From Telluria antibiotica (GTDB lineage Bacteria > Pseudomonadota > Gammaproteobacteria > Burkholderiales > Burkholderiaceae_D), in assembly GCF_011682055.1 (NCBI RefSeq), contig NZ_JAAQOM010000024.1, positions 1 through 64,000 on the forward strand: a stretch of DNA of 64,000 nucleotides, in the 5' to 3' direction. The notes beneath the pieces are model-generated. The model did no database searches. It saw only the letters and a program-made list of their open reading frames with translations, and was not told the DNA's origin. Positions 32,522 through 43,479 of the stretch are shown piece after piece. Every line of letters starts with the position of its first letter. The stretch's first letter is position 1. A program made the position numbers and the translations under genes.

Positions 32522-35315
32522 GCCTGCAATTCTGCCATGTCCCCCAGAATCTGGCCGCCACCGTAGGAACCCTGGTGCGCGACCTGCCCGCCCAGCTGCA
32601 CGCGCACGGCGCAGTACTTGAATTCCGGGATCTTGCCGAACGGGTCCAGCGCCGCATTCGTCAGCCGGTTGATCGCCGCCTCGTAGTAGCAGAACGGGAC
32701 GAACACGGCGCCGCGCGGCGTGCCGTCGTCGGCGCGCGCGTACAGCGCCACCTCGCCGCGGCGCGACGTGATCGTGATCACGTCGCCCGGCCGGCCGCCC
32801 AGGGCTTCCAGGTCGAGCGGGTGCACGAGCGCGACGGGGTCCGGTTCCAGCGCATCGAGCACGCCGGCGCGGCGCGTCATGCTGCCCGTGTGCCAGTGTT
32901 CCAGCTGGCGGCCCGTGATCAGCACGATCGGGTACTCGGTGTCGGGCCGCTCGTCGGCCGGGATGATGTCGGCCGGGACGAAGCGCGCGCGGCCGCTCGC
33001 GCGCGGGAACGTCTCCGTGAAGACGACGGGCTCGCCCGGATCGCCCTCCGCGCGGCACGGATACGTGACGGCGCCGTCGCGTTCCAGGCGGTCCCACGTG
33101 ATGCCGGCGATGCTGGGCATCAGCTTGCGCATCTCGTCGAACACGGCGGCCGGGCCGTCGTAGTTCCACGGCAGCCCGAGGCGGCGCGCGATCTGCTGGA
33201 TGATCCACAGGTCCTGGCGCGCGTCGCCCGGCGGCACCAGCGCCTGGCGGCCCAGCTGCACGACGCGGTCCGTGTTCGTGAAGCTGCCCGTCTTTTCGGC
33301 GAAGCTCGACGCGGGCAGGATCACGTCGGCCAGGTACGCCGTCTCGGTCAGGAAAATATCCTGCACGACGAGGTGGTCCAACGCGGCCAGTGCCTCGCGC
33401 GCATGGTTCGCGTCCGGGTCGGACATGGCCGGGTTTTCGCCCATGATGTACATGCCCTTGATCCCGCCGGCGAGGATGTCGTCCATGATCTCGACGACCG
33501 TCAGGCCGGCCTTGCCGTCCAGCTTCTGCCCCCACGCGGCTTCGAACTTCGCCTGCGCCGCCGGCTCGTCGACGCGCCGGTAGTCCGGATACATCATCGG
33601 GATGAGGCCCGCGTCCGACGCGCCCTGCACGTTGTTCTGGCCCCGCAGCGGATGCAGGCCCGTGCCGGGGCGGCCGATCTGGCCCGTCATCAGCGCGAGC
33701 GCGATCAGGCAGCGCGCATTGTCCGTGCCGTGCACGTGCTGCGAGATGCCCATGCCCCACAGGACCATCGCGCCCTTGGCCGTCGCGTACAGCCGCGCCA
33801 CGTAGCGGATCGTTTCCGCATCGATGCCGCAGATCGGCGCCATCGCTTCCGGGCTGTAGTGCGCCACGTTCGCGGCCAGCGCATCGTAGCCGCTCGTGCG
33901 GTCGGCGATGAACGCGGGGTCGACGAGGCCTTCCTCGACGATCGTGTGCATCATCGCGTTCAGTAGCGCGACGTCCGTGTCGGGCTTGAACTGCAGGAAG
34001 CGGTGCGCGTGGCGCGCGAGGTCGGAGCGGCGCGGGTCGGCGACCACGAGCTTTGTCCCCGCCCTCGCCGCATTCTTCATCCACGTGGCGGCGACAGGAT
34101 GGTTGACGGTCGGGTTGGCGCCGATGACGATCACGACTTCCGCCCGCGTCACGTCCATCACGGGGTTCGACACGGCGCCCGAGCCGATCCCTTCCAGCAG
34201 CGCGGCGACGGACGATGCGTGGCACAGCCGCGTGCAATGGTCGACGTTGTTGCTGCCGAAGCCCGTGCGTACGAGCTTCTGGAACAGATACGCTTCTTCG
34301 TTGCTGCCCTTCGCCGAGCCGAAGCCCGCGAGCGCCCGCCCGCCGTGCGCATCGCGGATGCGCGCGAGGCCGCCGCCGGCCGCGGCCAGCGCTTCTTCCC
34401 ACGTCGCTTCGCGGAACACGTCCAGCACGCGGTCCGGGTCCATCGTGAAGTCGCCCCGCTTCGGCACGCCCTCTCGCCGGATCAGCGGCACCGTCAGGCG
34501 TTGCGGATGGTGCGCGTAGTCATAGCCGTAGCGGCCCTTCACGCACAGGCGGCCGCGGTTCGCGGGACCGTCGCGGCCTTCCACGCGGACGATGCGGTTG
34601 TCCTTCACGTGGTACGTGAGCTGGCAGCCCACGCCGCAATAGGGGCAGACGGAATCGACCTGCTTGTCGGGCACGGCGAGCGCCGCGCCGCGCGCGGGTG
34701 CCAGCGCGCCGGTCGGGCAAGCCTGCACGCATTCGCCGCAGGCGACGCACGTCGATGCGCCCATCGGGTCGCCCTGGTCGAACACGATGCGCGCATTCTC
34801 GCCGCGTCCCGCGAGGCCGATGACGTCGTTGACCTGCTCGTCGCGGCAGGCGCGCACGCAGCGCGTGCACTGGATGCAGGCGTCGAGGTTCACTTCGATG
34901 GCCGCATGGCTCGGGTCCGGTGCCGGCACCGCGCGCGTGGCGGGAAAGCGGGACGCGCCCACGCCGAGTCTTTCGGCCCACTGCGCGACCTCGTCGTCGC
35001 GCGTGCGGGCCGTGGCCGGCAGGTCGGACAGCAGCAGCTCCAGCACCATCTTGCGGGCGGCGACGGCGCGCGCGCTGTCCGTGCGCACCTTCATGCCGGG
35101 CGCCGGATGGCGGCAGCACGACGGGGCCAGCGTACGCTCGCCATCGACTTCGACGACGCACGCGCGGCAGTTGCCGGCCGGTTCCATGCCGTCCTTGTGG
35201 CACAGGTGCGGCAGGTCGATGCCGGCGCGCGCGGCCGCATCGAACAGCGTGTCGAACGGTTGGGCCTCGACGGCGCGGCCGTCGATCTCGAAGGTCACGT
35301 TGAGCACGTTCGCAT

Positions 35316-35319
<4 letters not shown>
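32518..35319 (-). CDS. fdsA: NAD-dependent formate dehydrogenase, catalytic alpha subunit
   Basis: This protein of about 933 aa oxidises formate to CO2. Order of domains: an N-terminal [2Fe-2S] ferredoxin (CHKDGMEPAGNCRACVVEVDG region), a His/Cys [4Fe-4S] site, two [4Fe-4S] motifs (CIQCTRCVRAC and CVACGECVQACP), CPYCGVGC, then the bis-MGD domain. The cofactor ligand is cysteine (about C366, in TRLCHA), not selenocysteine. A C-terminal molybdopterin-dinucleotide domain ends the protein. ATGA overlaps join it to the beta subunit and to fdhD. Neighbouring tungstate uptake genes suggest the metal could be tungsten. Confidence 0.95.
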
Positions 35320-37016
<1,697 letters not shown>

Positions 37017-37068
37017 GGTCGATTCTCACAACGTGAAATGAGCGGTCATGCATGTGCCGGTTGGACGC

Positions 37069-37176
37069 GTGGGCACGGGGTGCCCACCCTACCCGTATCG
37101 CGTCGTGTTGCGGCGATCGTTGCGCCACACGTAGGGTGGGCGGGGAGGTAATGCCGGGGGCATTATCTCCGCCCAC
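37069..37176. repeat. Inverted pair of REP elements, one with extended stem
   Basis: A standard REP (37069-37092, ending CCTAC) faces a larger one (37131-37176) beginning GTAGGGTGGGC. The larger stem continues through GGGGAGGTAATGCC and GGCATTATCTCC, so it is longer than the family norm. They lie between the MFS transporter gene and the formate dehydrogenase operon. Confidence 0.75.
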
Positions 37177-37203
37177 GCGTTCAACGCACGTTATCTACGC
37201 ACG

Positions 37204-38880
37204 TCACTGGAACAGCACGATGGCCTTCTGCAACGTGATCCACACACCGATCAACAGCGGCACGCCGACCACGGCCCACGCCAGCGCCGCGACGAGCGGA
37301 TTGCCGGTCGCCACCGTCCCCTCCTCGGCCGCGCCGCCGGCGATCCCGGCCACGCCCGGTGCGCTCGCGGGCGCGCGTCCGGACGCGCCGTCGCGCTCGT
37401 GCGCCAGACGTTTTTCTTCCGCCAGTTCCTCCTCGCTCATGAAGTAGCGCGCGGCCACCGGGCGCACCATCAGATTGCACAGGAAGCCCAGCACCAGCAG
37501 GCCTGCCAGCACGTACATCACCGTATCATACGCCTGCGCCTTCGGTACGCCATGGGCGATCTGGTATTCGCGGATGTAATTGATGAGGCTCGTGCCGACG
37601 ACCCCCGCGGCGGACCACGCGGTCAGCAGGCGGCCGTGGATCGCGCCCACCATCTGCGTGCCGAACAGGTCGGCCAGGTAGGCGGGCACGGTCGAGAAAC
37701 CGCCGCCGTACATCGACAGCACGATACAGAAGAACGCGACGAACAGCGCGAGATGGCCGCCGTGCGCCAGCGTGGGAATCGATGCGTACAGCACGAAGCC
37801 CAGCACGAGGAACACGAAATACGTGGCCTTGCGGCCGATGTAGTCGGAGCACGACGCCCACGCGAAGCGGCCGCCGATATTGAAGAGCGACAGCAGGCCC
37901 GTGAAGCTGGCCGCGATCGTCGCGATCTGCGCCTTCTGCGCCGCCGTCAGTTCGTTGAACGATGCCGCCACGCCGATCAGGCGGCCGCCGAACACTTCCT
38001 GCAGCAGCGGCGACGCCATCGCCAGGATGCCGATGCCGGCCGACACGTTCAGGAACAGCACGAGCCACACGAGCCAGAACTGCGGGATGCCCCACACGCG
38101 CTTCACGTGCACGTGGCGGTCGGTGATCATCGCGTTCGCCCCCTTGGCGGCCGGCGGCGTCCAGCCTTCCGGCGCCCAGCCGGACGCGGGCACGCGGTAC
38201 GACAGCGCGCCGCCGATCATGAAGACGAAGTAGATGGCGGCCAGCGCGAGGAACGTCTCCCACACGCCCACCGAGGTGGCGGTGGCGAAGTGCTTCATGA
38301 GGCGGTCGGCCAGCGGCGCGCCGATCATGGCGCCGCCGCCGAAGCCCATGATGGCCATGCCGGTCGCCATGCCGCGCCGGTCGGGGAACCATTTGATGAG
38401 GGTGGACACGGGTGAGATATAGCCGAGCCCCAGGCCGATGCCGCCGATGACGCCCGAGCCGAGCCACATCAGCCAGATCTGGTGCAGATAGATGCCCAGC
38501 GCGGAGATCACGAGGCCGCCGCACCAGCACAGCGCCGAAACGACACCCGCCTTGCGCGGCCCGGCATGCTCGAGCCAGCCACCGAACAGCGCCGTCGACA
38601 GGCCCAGGAACACGAAGAACAAGGTGAACATCCAGCCCAGCATCGAGATCTTCCAGTCGCACGTGGTCGCCGTGATCTCGGCCAGGAAGTCCATGCCGGC
38701 CGGGCAGGCCAGCGATTCCTTGATGCCGACCGCCTTCGACAGCGGCAGCCAGAACACGGAGAAACCATAGGCCATGCCGATGCACAGGTGAATCGCGAGC
38801 GCGGCGGGCGGCACGAGCCAGCGATTGAAACCGGGCCGCGCCACGGTGTGTTCCTTGTCCAGCATATCCAGTAACGCCAT
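37204..38880 (-). CDS. MFS transporter of the oxalate/formate antiporter (OFA) family
   Basis: This 558-aa inner-membrane protein has about 12 hydrophobic spans. Signs of the OFA branch are GLGLGYISPVSTLIKWFPDRRG (residues about 150-171), GFGGGAMIGAPLAD, and LFNIGGRFAWASCSDYIGRK. An Ala/Gly-rich insert, then a final span, extends the C-terminus. OFA members exchange oxalate, formate or other small acids. The ATG has a GGAGGG ribosome site. Position directly upstream of the formate dehydrogenase operon, with a REP pair between, favours a formate or oxalate role, though the substrate is not proved. Confidence 0.85.
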   Translation of the reverse strand: MALLDMLDKEHTVARPGFNRWLVPPAALAIHLCIGMAYGFSVFWLPLSKAVGIKESLACPAGMDFLAEITATTCDWKISMLGWMFTLFFVFLGLSTALFGGWLEHAGPRKAGVVSALCWCGGLVISALGIYLHQIWLMWLGSGVIGGIGLGLGYISPVSTLIKWFPDRRGMATGMAIMGFGGGAMIGAPLADRLMKHFATATSVGVWETFLALAAIYFVFMIGGALSYRVPASGWAPEGWTPPAAKGANAMITDRHVHVKRVWGIPQFWLVWLVLFLNVSAGIGILAMASPLLQEVFGGRLIGVAASFNELTAAQKAQIATIAASFTGLLSLFNIGGRFAWASCSDYIGRKATYFVFLVLGFVLYASIPTLAHGGHLALFVAFFCIVLSMYGGGFSTVPAYLADLFGTQMVGAIHGRLLTAWSAAGVVGTSLINYIREYQIAHGVPKAQAYDTVMYVLAGLLVLGFLCNLMVRPVAARYFMSEEELAEEKRLAHERDGASGRAPASAPGVAGIAGGAAEEGTVATGNPLVAALAWAVVGVPLLIGVWITLQKAIVLFQ

Positions 38881-38904
38881 GTTCCCTCCGTGTCGTTGGT
38901 TTTT

Positions 38905-38921
38905 CAGAATGTATATTTCTG
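38905..38921. promoter_or_regulatory. Inverted repeat in the divergent promoter region
   Basis: CAGAATGTATATTTCTG has CAGAA/TTCTG arms around an AT-rich centre, in the 130-bp gap between the divergent transporter and acyl-CoA ligase genes. It could be an operator or part of a promoter. The match is short and the call is weak. Confidence 0.25.
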
Positions 38922-39012
38922 GAAACATTTACAGCAGCGCGAGCGTAACACGTGTGGGCAAACGCAGCCATATTTACAGCGGGTATGCGGCCGCCCGGTT
39001 ATCATCGCGGCC

Positions 39013-40533
39013 ATGATCGACATCCCTTCCCTGCTGGCCGCCCTCCCCGCGCGCATCGACGCGATCGCGCGCACCGCGGCCGCGCGCACGCCCGACGCGC
39101 CTGCGCTCGTCGACGGTGGCCGCACGCTGACCTTCCGCGACCTGGAAACCCTCGTCGACCGCCGCGCCGACCAGCTGCGCGCCCGCGGCGTGCGGCCCGG
39201 CGACCGCGTCCTGCTGGCCAGCGAGAACTGCGCGGACCAGGTGGCGCTCATCTTCGCCGCGTCCGCCGTCGGCGCGTGGATCGTCAACGCGAACCCGCGC
39301 CTGACGGCACCGGAGCTGGACGCGATCCGCGACCACGCCGGCGCCCGCATTGCGCTGTACACGGCGGCCGTGTCGGCGGAAGCGGACGCGCACGCGGCCA
39401 GGGCCGGCGCCGTGTTCGACGACGGCCTGATGGTGGGCCCGCTGAACGCGGCCTGCGTGCCGGAAGAAGACGACAGCGTGGCCGCCCTCGTCTACACGAC
39501 GGGCACGACGGGCAAGCCGAAAGGCGTGATGCTGAGCCACCGCAGCCTGCTGTTCGTGGCGGCCGTGTCCAGCCGGCTGCGGGGCCTCACGCCGGCCGAC
39601 CGCGCGTGGGGCGTGCTGCCGATCTCGCACGTGTACGGCCTCACGTCCGTGATGCTGGGCACGCTCAGCGCGGGCGCCTGCCTGCACCTGGCGCCCCGCT
39701 TCACGCCCGAGGCCATGCTGGCGGCCATCCGCGACGACGGCCTGTCCATCGTGCAAGGCGTGCCCGCGATGTATGCGCGGCTGCTGGAACACGTGGGCGA
39801 TGCATCTCCGCTGCCGTCGCGCCTGCGCTTCGCGTACGCGGGCGGTTCGCCGCTCGACCCCGCGCTGAAGGCCGCCGTCGAGCGCCTGCTGCGCGTCCCG
39901 CTGCACAACGGCTACGGCCTGTCCGAGGCGGCGCCCACCGTCAGCCAGACGCGGCTCGACGCACCGCGCGCCGACACCTCGGTCGGGCAACCGATTCCCG
40001 GCGTGGAAGCGCGCGTCGTCGACAAGGATGGGCGCGACGTGGCCGGAGGCAGCCCGGGCGAGCTGTGGGTGCGCGGGCCGAACCTGATGCGGGGCTATTA
40101 CCGCGACCCGCAGGCGACGGCCGCGGCGCTGCGTCCCGGCGGCTGGCTGAACACGGGCGACATGGCGACGCGGGGCGCGGACGGCGCGCTGTTCATCGTC
40201 GGCCGCACGAAGGAATTGATCATCCGCTCGGGTTTCAATGTGTTCCCGCTGGAAGTGGAGACCGTGCTGAACGCGCACCCAGGCGTGACGCAGTCGGCCG
40301 TCGTGGGCCGCCTGGTCGCCGACGGCAACGAGGAAGTGATCGCCTACGTCCAGCCCGATCCGCGCCGCACGCCGCTTGAAGCCGAACTGCGTGCGTGGGC
40401 GGCCGCGCGGCTGGCGCCGTACAAGCGGCCGGCGCGCATCGTGATGCTGGATGCGCTGCCCGCCGCCGCGAACGGCAAGGTGCTCAAGCACGTGTTGAAG
40501 GAGATGGCTGCGGATATGGCCGCGCGGCCGTAG
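39013..40533 (+). CDS. AMP-dependent acyl-CoA synthetase/ligase
   Basis: This protein of about 506 aa belongs to the class I adenylate-forming enzymes. The P-loop-like motif YTTGTTGKPKGVM, the acyl/AMP motif NGYGLSEAAPTVS, WLNTGDMA, and the C-terminal lysine in NGKVLKHVLKE are all present, so it should be active. It activates a carboxylic acid to an acyl-CoA via an acyl-AMP. The substrate is not clear. Being divergent from an oxalate/formate-family transporter raises oxalate-CoA ligase as one possibility, but no oxalyl-CoA decarboxylase or formyl-CoA transferase is nearby. Confidence 0.85.
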   Translation: MIDIPSLLAALPARIDAIARTAAARTPDAPALVDGGRTLTFRDLETLVDRRADQLRARGVRPGDRVLLASENCADQVALIFAASAVGAWIVNANPRLTAPELDAIRDHAGARIALYTAAVSAEADAHAARAGAVFDDGLMVGPLNAACVPEEDDSVAALVYTTGTTGKPKGVMLSHRSLLFVAAVSSRLRGLTPADRAWGVLPISHVYGLTSVMLGTLSAGACLHLAPRFTPEAMLAAIRDDGLSIVQGVPAMYARLLEHVGDASPLPSRLRFAYAGGSPLDPALKAAVERLLRVPLHNGYGLSEAAPTVSQTRLDAPRADTSVGQPIPGVEARVVDKDGRDVAGGSPGELWVRGPNLMRGYYRDPQATAAALRPGGWLNTGDMATRGADGALFIVGRTKELIIRSGFNVFPLEVETVLNAHPGVTQSAVVGRLVADGNEEVIAYVQPDPRRTPLEAELRAWAAARLAPYKRPARIVMLDALPAAANGKVLKHVLKEMAADMAARP

Positions 40534-40770
40534 TCACCTGCGCCGCTTCTTCCAGTCGTAGCCGGGCCCCGTCACGTCGACGCCCGGATGCCCGACGACG
40601 TCCGGATGCTCGGAACACATCGTCACGAAGCGCACGCCCTCGCCTTCGCGCTGGCGCCGCCGCAAGTCTTCCATGAAGCGCATCGCCTCCACCATCGCCG
40701 TCGTCGCGAACGGCTGCGCATGCGGGGTATGGCTTTCCCCTTCCTCGATCGTCCAGTACACCATGTACAT
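40534..40770 (-). CDS. Small conserved hypothetical protein (78 aa)
   Basis: This 78-aa protein starts MYMVYWTIEEGESHTPH and ends in a basic WKKRRR tail. It looks like a small alpha/beta ferredoxin-like fold: a beta strand, then a helix (MVEAMRFMEDLRRR) and another strand (GVRFVTMCSE). Function is unknown. The ATG is supported by AGGAGG 7 nt upstream; a longer frame upstream lacks a ribosome site. It converges tail-to-tail with the acyl-CoA ligase gene, the two stops abutting without a gap. Confidence 0.7.
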   Translation of the reverse strand: MYMVYWTIEEGESHTPHAQPFATTAMVEAMRFMEDLRRRQREGEGVRFVTMCSEHPDVVGHPGVDVTGPGYDWKKRRR

Positions 40771-40956
40771 GTCGGCTCCTCCTGGCCGCATCGTGTCGGC
40801 GCGCGCCTGGCCTGTCAAGGCACACGCGTCCGCGTTATAGCGCGACTGACAATACGTAGGACTTGTCCTAAATCCGGCCTATATGTTCGCCACCCCACAC
40901 AGGAAGCCGGGCCAGCCGACTAGGCTTACGTCTTGGATCAACAGCAGGACATGCAT

Positions 40957-43209
40957 ATGAATCTTAACAACCATATCCAGCCAGCAAGTTCGCCGCTCCA
41001 GCTCTGGGGCGGCCTCGAATGCACCGTCAACCGCGTACGCGATCAGTACTTCTCCCAAATGGAACGCAATGGACACGCCGAACGGCTCCAGGACCTGGAG
41101 CGCTTCGCGTCGCTCGGCATCCGCGCCATCCGCTACCCCGTGCTGTGGGAGCGGACGGCGCCCGACGGCATCGAGTCGGCCGACTGGTCGTGGTCCGATG
41201 AGCGCCTGTCCGCGCTGCAGCAGCTGGGTGTGACGCCCATCGTCGGTCTTGTCCACCACGGCAGCGGCCCGCGCCACACGAGCCTCGTCGCGCCCGACTT
41301 CGCCGAGAAGCTGGCCGAGTATGCGGGCGCCGTGGCGCACCGCTACCCGTGGGTCGAGTACTGGACACCCGTCAACGAGCCGTGCACGACCGCCCGCTTC
41401 TCCGGCCTGAACGGCGTCTGGTATCCGCACGACACGAGCGAGGAAGGCTTCATCCGCGCCCTGATCAACCAGTGCCGCGCCGTCGTCCTGTCGATGCGCG
41501 CGATCCGCGCCGTGAATCCGGACGCGAAGCTCGTGCAGACCGACGACTTGTCGCGCACCTACGGCACGCCCGAGATGGCGGACATCGCGAACTTCTTCAA
41601 CGAACGCCGCTGGCTGGCGTGGGACATGCTGTGCGGGAAGGTCGACGCGGGCCACGCGCTGTGGGACTACCTGCTCGAGAACGGTGCGGGCGCCGACGAA
41701 CTGCTGTGGTTCAAGGACAATGCCTGCCCGCCGGACGTCATCGGCGTCAACTACTACATCACGAGCGAGCGCTGGCTCGACCACCGCGCCGAGCGCTATC
41801 CGGAAAGCCACCGCACGCAATACCGCGGCATCCCGCACGCCGACATCGAATGCTCGCGCGTGCTCGCGACGCCGACGCCGGGCATCGGCCCGCTGCTGCA
41901 GGAAACATGGGACCGCTACGGCCTGCCGATCGCCGTCACCGAGGCGCACATCGACGCCAACCGCGAAGACCAGCTGCGCTGGCTCGTGGAGATCTGGAAC
42001 GCGGCGCGCAAGGTCCAGCAGGGCGGCGCCGACATCCGCGCCGTCACCGTGTGGGCCCTGCTCGGCTCGTTCGACTGGAACTGCCTCGTCACCGCGTGCC
42101 ACGGCTATTACGAACCGGGGCCGTTCGACGTGCGCGGCCCGCAGCCCCGCCCGACCGCCGTCGCCACCCTGATGCGCGAACTGGCGAGCGGCCGCCCCCT
42201 GTCGCACCCGGTGCTGCAGGGCCAGGGCTGGTGGCGCCGTCCCGGCCGCTTCCTCGCGAAACCCGTGGCGACGCGCACGGCCGTCGCCGACATCGCCGTA
42301 CGCGGGGCGCTGCGCTCCACGTTCCCGCAGCCGATCCTCATCACGGGCGCGACGGGCACCCTGGGCCGCGCCTTCGCCCGCATCTGCGAGCGCCGCAACC
42401 TCGCCTGCCACGTGCTGACGCGGCAGGAGATGGACATCGCCGATCCGGCGTCCGTCGAGGCAGCGATCGTGCGCTTCAAGCCCTGGGCCGTCATCAATGC
42501 GGGCGGCTATGTGCGCGTGGACGACGCCGAGGACGACGCGGCGCGCTGCATGCGCGACAACGCCCACGGCCCCACCGTGCTCGCGCTGGCCGCCATCCGC
42601 CATGCGCTGCGCTTCATGACCTTTTCCAGCGACCTCGTGTTCGACGGCACGCTCGACCGTCCGTACGTCGAATCCGACACGGTCGCGCCGCTGGGTGTGT
42701 ACGGCCGCAGCAAGGCGGATGCGGAACGGCGCGTGCTCGATTCCGACCCGCAAGCGCTCATCATCCGCACGAGCGCCTTCTTCGGCCCGTGGGACCAGCA
42801 CAACATCGTCACGCAAGCTCTCGACGCGCTCGACGCCGGGCGGCCGTTCGTGGCCGCGTCGGACCAGGTCGTATCGCCGACGTACGTGCCGGATCTCGTC
42901 AACGCCTGCCTCGACCTGCTGATCGACCGCGAATGCGGCATCTGGCACCTGACCAATGGCGCGGCGCTGAGCTGGGCGGACCTCGTGCGTCGCGCGTGCG
43001 CGGCGGCCGGCGTCGACGACAGTGGGCTGGAAGTGCGCACGACCGCCGAGCTCGGGCTGCGCGCCGCGCGGCCGCGCAACAGCGCCATGAGCAGCGAACG
43101 GGGCTTGCTGCTGCCGTCGTTCGACGATGCGCTGGCGCGTTATCTGCGCGAACGCGAGATGGCGGAACGGCGCCCGGATGGCCTGGAATCGGCGCACTAC
43201 GCCAGCTGA
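40957..43209 (+). CDS. Fusion of a GH1-like glycosidase and an RmlD-like reductase
   Basis: This protein of about 750 aa has two domains. Residues about 5-405 resemble glycoside hydrolase family 1: the acid/base in TPVNEP is E141 and the likely nucleophile in AVTEAHID is E329. Residues about 458-745 form an extended SDR like dTDP-4-dehydrorhamnose reductase: ILITGATGTLGRAF near the start and Tyr582-x3-Lys586 (GVYGRSK) as catalytic pair. No stop or frame change separates them. No signal peptide, so it is probably cytoplasmic. The ATG at 40957 has AGGA 7 nt upstream; an ATG 6 nt earlier is possible. Role unknown, perhaps sugar-nucleotide or glycan remodelling. Confidence 0.8.
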   Translation: MNLNNHIQPASSPLQLWGGLECTVNRVRDQYFSQMERNGHAERLQDLERFASLGIRAIRYPVLWERTAPDGIESADWSWSDERLSALQQLGVTPIVGLVHHGSGPRHTSLVAPDFAEKLAEYAGAVAHRYPWVEYWTPVNEPCTTARFSGLNGVWYPHDTSEEGFIRALINQCRAVVLSMRAIRAVNPDAKLVQTDDLSRTYGTPEMADIANFFNERRWLAWDMLCGKVDAGHALWDYLLENGAGADELLWFKDNACPPDVIGVNYYITSERWLDHRAERYPESHRTQYRGIPHADIECSRVLATPTPGIGPLLQETWDRYGLPIAVTEAHIDANREDQLRWLVEIWNAARKVQQGGADIRAVTVWALLGSFDWNCLVTACHGYYEPGPFDVRGPQPRPTAVATLMRELASGRPLSHPVLQGQGWWRRPGRFLAKPVATRTAVADIAVRGALRSTFPQPILITGATGTLGRAFARICERRNLACHVLTRQEMDIADPASVEAAIVRFKPWAVINAGGYVRVDDAEDDAARCMRDNAHGPTVLALAAIRHALRFMTFSSDLVFDGTLDRPYVESDTVAPLGVYGRSKADAERRVLDSDPQALIIRTSAFFGPWDQHNIVTQALDALDAGRPFVAASDQVVSPTYVPDLVNACLDLLIDRECGIWHLTNGAALSWADLVRRACAAAGVDDSGLEVRTTAELGLRAARPRNSAMSSERGLLLPSFDDALARYLREREMAERRPDGLESAHYAS

Positions 43210-43245
43210 TCCGGCCCGACCGGCAGCATTAATTTTCCCTGTGGA

Positions 43246-43289
43246 AACAACGGCTTCCCGTATCTGCGGGCAGTCGTTGTTGTGTTTTC
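43246..43289 (+). terminator. Probable terminator after the GH1-RmlD fusion gene
   Basis: AACAACGGC pairs with GTCGTTGTT (one G-T pair) and an inner CCCG/CGGG stem closes a 6-nt loop. A T-rich tail (GTGTTTTC) follows. It lies 37 nt past the stop. Confidence 0.55.
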
Positions 43290-43291
43290 AT

Positions 43292-43324
43292 AATTCCGTC
43301 AATACTATATTTACCGTCGGAATT
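43292..43324. promoter_or_regulatory. Inverted repeat upstream of the DUF535 gene
   Basis: AATTCCG (43292-43298) and CGGAATT (43318-43324) are exact inverted arms around a 19-bp AT-rich centre. It directly precedes three phased GTTAC repeats, so the region looks regulatory. Confidence 0.4.
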
Positions 43325-43330
43325 TCTTTA

Positions 43331-43360
43331 GTTACACTACGTTACTTAGCGTTACTTTAC
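43331..43360 (+). promoter_or_regulatory. Three GTTAC direct repeats at exact 10-bp spacing
   Basis: GTTAC occurs at 43331, 43341 and 43351, one per helical turn, about 120 bp before the DUF535 start. Direct repeats on one face of the helix are typical sites for OmpR/PhoB-family regulators. The Salmonella relatives virK and ybjX are known PhoP targets, which makes a PhoP-like site a reasonable guess, although the PhoP box has 11-bp spacing and a GTTTA core. Confidence 0.45.
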
Positions 43361-43380
43361 GCCACCCTAGTGCGACTACC

Positions 43381-43479
43381 ATGTCCGACTTCCCTCGCCA
43401 GCCGCTACCCGCAGCATCCGGTATGTATGCAGGTTACAGCCTGTTCCCCTCGTCTGCCGCGGCCGGACGGTCGACATGA
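43381..43479 (+). CDS. Possible 32-aa upstream peptide coupled to the DUF535 gene
   Basis: An ATG at 43381 opens a 32-codon frame (starts MSDFPRQPL) whose TGA overlaps the ATG of the DUF535 gene as ATGA. The DUF535 gene has only a weak ribosome site, so coupling would help its translation. This small frame also lacks a good ribosome site and has no known relatives that I recognise. It may be leader sequence only. Confidence 0.25.
   Translation: MSDFPRQPLPAASGMYAGYSLFPSSAAAGRST

Noticed and set aside
37017..37068. Molybdenum cofactor riboswitch before the formate dehydrogenase operon
   Set aside because: The leader is too short and I see none of the conserved stem motifs.
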